Assembly (NCBI RefSeq): GCF_005870025.1
Contig: NZ_VATA01000002.1
Coordinates: 186,001-250,000, forward strand
Direction of reading: 5' to 3'
Length of the DNA stretch: 64,000 bases
From: Poseidonocella sp. HB161398
GTDB taxonomy: Bacteria; Pseudomonadota; Alphaproteobacteria; Rhodobacterales; Rhodobacteraceae
This document shows positions 60,546-64,000 of the stretch, piece by piece. Made by a program: the position numbers and the translations under genes. Position 1 is the stretch's first letter; the number at the start of each line of letters is the position of its first letter. The notes below the pieces were generated by a model. The model was not told the DNA's origin. It was given only the letters and a program-made list of their open reading frames with translations, and did not search any database.

Positions 60546-60968
60546 TCAGCCGACCAGCTCGAGGCCGGAGAAGAAGTAGGCGATCTCGACGGAAGCGGTT
60601 TCCGGAGCGTCGGAGCCGTGGACCGAGTTCTCGCCGATCGACAGGGCGAATTCGGCGCGGATCGTGCCGGCTTCGGCTTCGGACGGGTTGGTGGCGCCCA
60701 TCACTTCGCGGTTCTTCGCGATGGCGCCTTCGCCTTCCAGAACCTGCACGACGACCGGCTCGGAGGCCATGAAGTCGCAGAGCTCGCCGTAGAACGGACG
60801 GTCCTTGTGGACTGCGTAGAACTCGCCGGCCTGCGCCTTGGACAGGTGGATGCGCTTCTGGGCGATGATGCGCAGGCCTGCTTCCTCGAACTTGGCGTTG
60901 ATCTTGCCGGTCAGGTTGCGGCGGGTTGCGTCGGGCTTGATGATCGACAGGGTACGCTCAGTGGCCAT
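60546..60968 (-). CDS. ndk: Nucleoside diphosphate kinase
   Basis: A 140-residue enzyme equalising nucleoside triphosphate pools. [37 protein letters not shown] and the phospho-histidine H117 in [13 protein letters not shown] are all present. Length and C-terminus are normal for the bacterial enzyme. Single gene with its own terminator, divergent from the ABC-F gene. Confidence 0.98.
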   Translation of the reverse strand: MATERTLSIIKPDATRRNLTGKINAKFEEAGLRIIAQKRIHLSKAQAGEFYAVHKDRPFYGELCDFMASEPVVVQVLEGEGAIAKNREVMGATNPSEAEAGTIRAEFALSIGENSVHGSDAPETASVEIAYFFSGLELVG

Positions 60969-61132
60969 TTCATAGTCCTCACAGGTTCGGAGCCGTCCGT
61001 CCGGGATCAGGGCCCGGCGCCACGGCGTCAGCCGGAGGGAGCCCCGGCCAATCTGGCGATGCCGCTACCATGCCGCTTGGCAGTTGAAAAGCTCAGATTG
61101 ACGTTCTGCCGGCAATGAGTCACCAGAGCGCC

Positions 61133-62986
61133 ATGCTGAAAATCGAGCACATCTCCTATTCCGTCGAAGGCCGTCCCCTGATCGAGGACGCCTCCGCCAC
61201 CATCCCCACCGGCCACAAGGTGGGTCTCGTCGGCCGCAACGGCACCGGCAAGACCACGCTGTTCCGCCTGATCCGGGGCGAGCTGACGCTGGAAGGCGGC
61301 GCCATCACCCTGCCCTCCCGGGCCAAGATCGGCGGCGTGGCGCAGGAGGTTCCGGCCTCGGCGACCTCGCTTCTCGACACGGTTCTGGCCGCCGATACCG
61401 AGCGCGCCGCGCTGATGGCCGAGGCCGAGACCGCGACCGATCCGGGCCGCATCGCCGAGGTGCAGACCCGCCTGGCCGATATCGACGCCTGGTCGGCGGA
61501 GGGCCGCGCCAGCGCGATCCTCAAGGGCCTGGGCTTCGACGACGCGCAGCAGCGCATGCCCTGCTCGGACTTCTCCGGCGGCTGGCGGATGCGCGTGGCG
61601 CTCGCGGGCGTGCTCTTCGCCCAGCCCGACCTGCTGCTTCTCGACGAACCGACCAACTATCTCGACCTCGAGGGCGCGCTCTGGCTGGAAAGCTACCTGG
61701 CGAAGTACCCGCACACGGTCATCATCATCTCCCACGACCGCGGATTGCTGAACCGCGCGGTGGGCGGCATCCTGCATCTGGAGAACCGCCAGATGACCTA
61801 CTGGCAGGGCAATTACGACAGTTTCGCCCGCCAGCGCGCCGCCGCCCGCGCGGTGCAGGCGGCCGAGGCCAAGAAGCAGGAGGCGCGGCGCGCCCATCTG
61901 CAGTCCTTCGTCGACCGCTTCAAGGCCAAGGCCTCCAAGGCCAAGCAGGCGCAGAGCCGGGTGAAGCTCCTCGAGAAGATGGAGACGATCTCCACCCCCG
62001 AGGAGGCCAAGTCGCGCGCCTTCTCCTTCCCGCAGCCCGACGAGCTGAGCCCGCCGATCATCAATATCGAGGGCGGCGCGGTCGGCTATGACGGGCGCGC
62101 GGTGCTCTCGAAGCTCGACCTCAGGATCGACCAGGACGACCGCATCGCGCTTCTGGGCAAGAACGGCCAGGGCAAGTCGACGCTCTCGAAGATGCTGGCC
62201 GGGCGGCTGGAGCCGATGGCGGGCAAGATGGCGAAATCCTCGAAGCTGAGGATCGGCTATTTCGCCCAGCACCAGCTCGACGAGCTGGTCCCCGAGGAAA
62301 CCCCGCTCCAGCACCTGCAGCGCGAGCGTCCGGGCGAAATGCCGGGCAAGCTGCGCGCGCGGCTGGCGGGCTTCGGGCTGATGGCGGACCAGGCCGATAC
62401 CGTGGTCGGCCGGCTCTCGGGCGGGCAGAAGGCGCGGCTCTCGCTGCTCCTGGCGACGCTCGACGCGCCGCATATGCTGATCCTCGACGAACCGACCAAC
62501 CACCTCGACATGGAAAGCCGCGAGGCGCTGGTCGAGGCGCTGGCGGGCTATTCCGGCGCGGTGATCCTGGTCAGCCACGACATGCACCTGCTGTCGCTGG
62601 CCGCCGACCGGCTGTGGCTGGTCAAGGACGGCCGGGTCGCCCCCTACGAGGACGATCTGGATGCCTACCGCGCCTTCGTGCTGGCCTCCGACCCGCCCGC
62701 CGAGCGCAACCGGCCCGAGAAGCCCAAGGCGCCGAAGCGCGCCTCGCGCGACGAGATCCTGACGCTGCGCTCCGAGGTCCGCAAATGCGAATCCCGGCTC
62801 GAGAAGCTGACCGAGATGCAGGACAAGCTGGCCGCCAAGCTGGCCGATCCCGAGCTCTACGAGCCCGGCCGCACGGGCGACCGCGAGGTCTGGCAGAAGA
62901 AGTACGGCGAGGTGATGGACGCGATCGACCGCGCGGAAGCCCTTTGGATGCAGGCGCAGGAGCGCCTGGAGACCGCCCAGGGCTAG
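61133..62986 (+). CDS. ABC-F ATPase, YheS type
   Basis: A 617-residue soluble protein with two ABC domains. The first has GRNGTGKTTLF, FSGGWRMRVALA and LLLLDEPTNYLD; the linker has DRFKAKASKAKQAQSR (ribosome-contacting arm typical of YheS); the second has GKNGQGKSTL, LSGGQKARLSL and LILDEPTNHLD. A charged C-terminal extension follows (KPKAPKRASRDEILTLRSE). It is distinct from uup at 52 kb. ATG 61133 starts the MLKIEHI strand, as in relatives; ATG 61115, six codons upstream, is also possible. No ribosome-binding site is clear for either. Confidence 0.93.
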   Translation: MLKIEHISYSVEGRPLIEDASATIPTGHKVGLVGRNGTGKTTLFRLIRGELTLEGGAITLPSRAKIGGVAQEVPASATSLLDTVLAADTERAALMAEAETATDPGRIAEVQTRLADIDAWSAEGRASAILKGLGFDDAQQRMPCSDFSGGWRMRVALAGVLFAQPDLLLLDEPTNYLDLEGALWLESYLAKYPHTVIIISHDRGLLNRAVGGILHLENRQMTYWQGNYDSFARQRAAARAVQAAEAKKQEARRAHLQSFVDRFKAKASKAKQAQSRVKLLEKMETISTPEEAKSRAFSFPQPDELSPPIINIEGGAVGYDGRAVLSKLDLRIDQDDRIALLGKNGQGKSTLSKMLAGRLEPMAGKMAKSSKLRIGYFAQHQLDELVPEETPLQHLQRERPGEMPGKLRARLAGFGLMADQADTVVGRLSGGQKARLSLLLATLDAPHMLILDEPTNHLDMESREALVEALAGYSGAVILVSHDMHLLSLAADRLWLVKDGRVAPYEDDLDAYRAFVLASDPPAERNRPEKPKAPKRASRDEILTLRSEVRKCESRLEKLTEMQDKLAAKLADPELYEPGRTGDREVWQKKYGEVMDAIDRAEALWMQAQERLETAQG

Positions 62987-63130
62987 CCTCCGGCCCGCGC
63001 GCCCCCGCAGGAGCAGGCGGGCGGCGCCGGGCCGGGCGCGATGTCACCGCCTCGTGATCGGCAGGACGGCAACGCTCCGCCGATGATCGCGATGCGGGAA
63101 CTGGCCCGGCGCGCCAAACGTAGTATATTG

Positions 63131-63481
63131 ATGACCATGTCGATGCTCCGCACCGCGCTCATCCACCTGCTCCTTGTCGCGCTCCTTCCCTGGGGCGCCT
63201 GGGTGCATGCCGCCCGCGCCGCCGAGGCGGGGCCGCTCCGCGTCTATTACGCAGAGCGGGCGGAGACGCGCAGCCAGGCCGCGCAGAAGACCCTCTCGAC
63301 CCTGACCCGCTGCCGCATCTCCGGGCTTCCCGGCACGTCCTGCGGCTTCGATCCGGGCCATCTGGCAGGGGCCGGGACCTCCGCCCTGCCACGGCCGCCG
63401 GTTCCGCGCCCGGCCGCTGATCTGAGACTGGGCGACATGCACGACCCGTCAGGACCGCTCGACCCGCCGCGGCGTGGCTGA
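63131..63481 (+). CDS. Small secreted protein of unknown function
   Basis: A 116-residue frame with a signal peptide (MLRTALIHLLLVALLPWGAWVHAARA). The mature part has two cysteines (LTRCRISGLPGTSCGFD) and a proline-rich tail. ATGs at 63131, 63137 and 63143 are all possible; TAGTATAT immediately upstream looks like a -10 element and would favour one of the later two. The L,D-transpeptidase gene follows 46 bp downstream, so it may be an envelope protein. No family recognised. Confidence 0.6.
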   Translation: MTMSMLRTALIHLLLVALLPWGAWVHAARAAEAGPLRVYYAERAETRSQAAQKTLSTLTRCRISGLPGTSCGFDPGHLAGAGTSALPRPPVPRPAADLRLGDMHDPSGPLDPPRRG

Positions 63482-63527
63482 TCCGCCGCAAGACCCCTTC
63501 CAGATCAGTTCATGAGAGATCCAAGAG

Positions 63528-64000
63528 ATGATCACCCGACGTTCCCTCCTGGCCACGGGCGCAGCCGCAGCCCTTGCCGCCTGTGCCCGCACCGAACCCG
63601 TCCAGCCGATCGCCCAGTCGCCTGAATTCCGCGAAGCCACGCCGAAGCTTCCGGATTTCTACGGCCAGGTCGACGACAAGTACGTCGTCTCCGCCGTGCC
63701 CGAGGGCGTGGTTCCGCAGCGGCTCTGGCGCCAGGTCGTGGCCAACCCCTTCCCCGAACACGCTCCCGGCACCATCGTGGTCGACCCGGATGCGGGCTAT
63801 CTGCACCTGCTGCAGGATGACGGCAACGCGATGCGCTACGGCGTCGGCACCGGCGCGCAGGGCCGCGAATGGAACGGCGACGCGGTCGTGCAGTTCACCC
63901 GCGCCTGGCCGCGCTGGACGCCGCCGGACACGCTGATCGCGCGGATGCCGAAATACGCGCCCTACTCGGCCGCGAATGGCGGCATGGACGGCGGTCCGGG
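63528..64000 (+). CDS. L,D-transpeptidase, N-terminal part (cut by window edge)
   Basis: The frame opens at ATG 63528 and runs to the right edge (157 codons). TRRSLLATGAAAALAACA gives a twin-arginine-like lipoprotein signal with Cys19 as the lipid site. Then come YVVSAVPEGVVPQRLWRQVV, PGTIVVDPDAGYLHLLQDDGNAMRYGVGTG and FTRAWPRWTPPD, the start of a YkuD L,D-transpeptidase domain. These enzymes form 3-3 peptidoglycan cross-links or attach proteins to peptidoglycan. The catalytic HGxxx...SxGC part lies outside the window. Confidence 0.9.
   Translation, partial: MITRRSLLATGAAAALAACARTEPVQPIAQSPEFREATPKLPDFYGQVDDKYVVSAVPEGVVPQRLWRQVVANPFPEHAPGTIVVDPDAGYLHLLQDDGNAMRYGVGTGAQGREWNGDAVVQFTRAWPRWTPPDTLIARMPKYAPYSAANGGMDGGP

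Noticed and set aside
1-64000. tRNA or rRNA genes
   Set aside because: I looked for T-loop GTTCGA-type motifs with paired arms and for conserved rRNA stretches in the gaps and found none; a tRNAscan-SE run would settle it.

Overview
The window looks like a stretch of core chromosome from a high-GC alphaproteobacterium of the order Rhodobacterales (Rhodobacter/Paracoccus relatives). The evidence is the gene order dusB(nifR3)-ntrB-ntrC-ntrY-ntrX-trkA-trkH-hfq-hflX, the fused ispDF, an NtrC without the GAFTGA loop, an aspartate-rich (non-zinc) HemB, and several small families (DUF6456, DUF6477, 'SufBCD component') typical of that group. The genus cannot be fixed from sequence alone. I found no rRNA, tRNA, insertion sequence, prophage or CRISPR array.

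Layout. 1-4.9 kb: 5' part of dusA, the shikimate genes aroK-aroB (minus), and a divergent plus-strand unit of a tiny membrane protein, a secreted protein of unknown role and xerD. 4.9-7.3 kb: patatin-like lipase, AhpD-like protein and 3-hydroxybutyrate dehydrogenase (minus), followed by an intergenic region that appears to encode a small RNA. 7.7-13.1 kb: peptide-binding protein, acyl-CoA synthetase, DsbA-like oxidoreductase and a Bcr/CflA exporter. 13.1-22.1 kb: mfd, a small membrane protein, hemB, a SYLF lipoprotein, a penicillin-acylase-family hydrolase and an HxlR regulator. 22.1-23.4 kb: a gene-free segment with two different tandem repeats. 23.4-35.2 kb (minus): hflX, hfq, trkH, trkA, ntrX, ntrY, ntrC, ntrB, dusB, a block joining nitrogen and redox signalling, potassium uptake and the RNA chaperone.

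35.4-45.9 kb: ispDF-pgpA-pncC, ratA, hpt, a dihaem cytochrome c, a bacterioferritin, lipA, a peroxiredoxin, the DUF6456/DUF6477 pair and guaA. 46-51.6 kb: a FadL-like porin, a P-loop protein, metA, an alpha/beta hydrolase, ppk2 and a tetR gene whose 3' end is tandemly duplicated. 51.7-60.5 kb: a small unknown gene, uup, a LysR/monooxygenase divergon with clear operators, nucleoside hydrolase with a short asparaginase-like protein, a 2-oxoglutarate/Fe oxygenase, two very small ORFs, a TfoX-like gene and a decayed AraC/GyrI pseudogene. 60.5-64 kb: ndk, a second ABC-F ATPase, a small secreted protein and the 5' part of an L,D-transpeptidase gene.

Most of this is housekeeping. The less ordinary signals are the putative sRNA at 7.52-7.60 kb, a dispersed 19-21 bp palindrome found mainly behind genes, the triplicated 3' end of hflX, the three-unit repeat in the 22.1-23.4 kb gap, the 171-bp tetR duplication, the two tiny ORFs downstream of the oxygenase, and the apparently leaderless guaA. 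I saw no convincing new multi-gene system.
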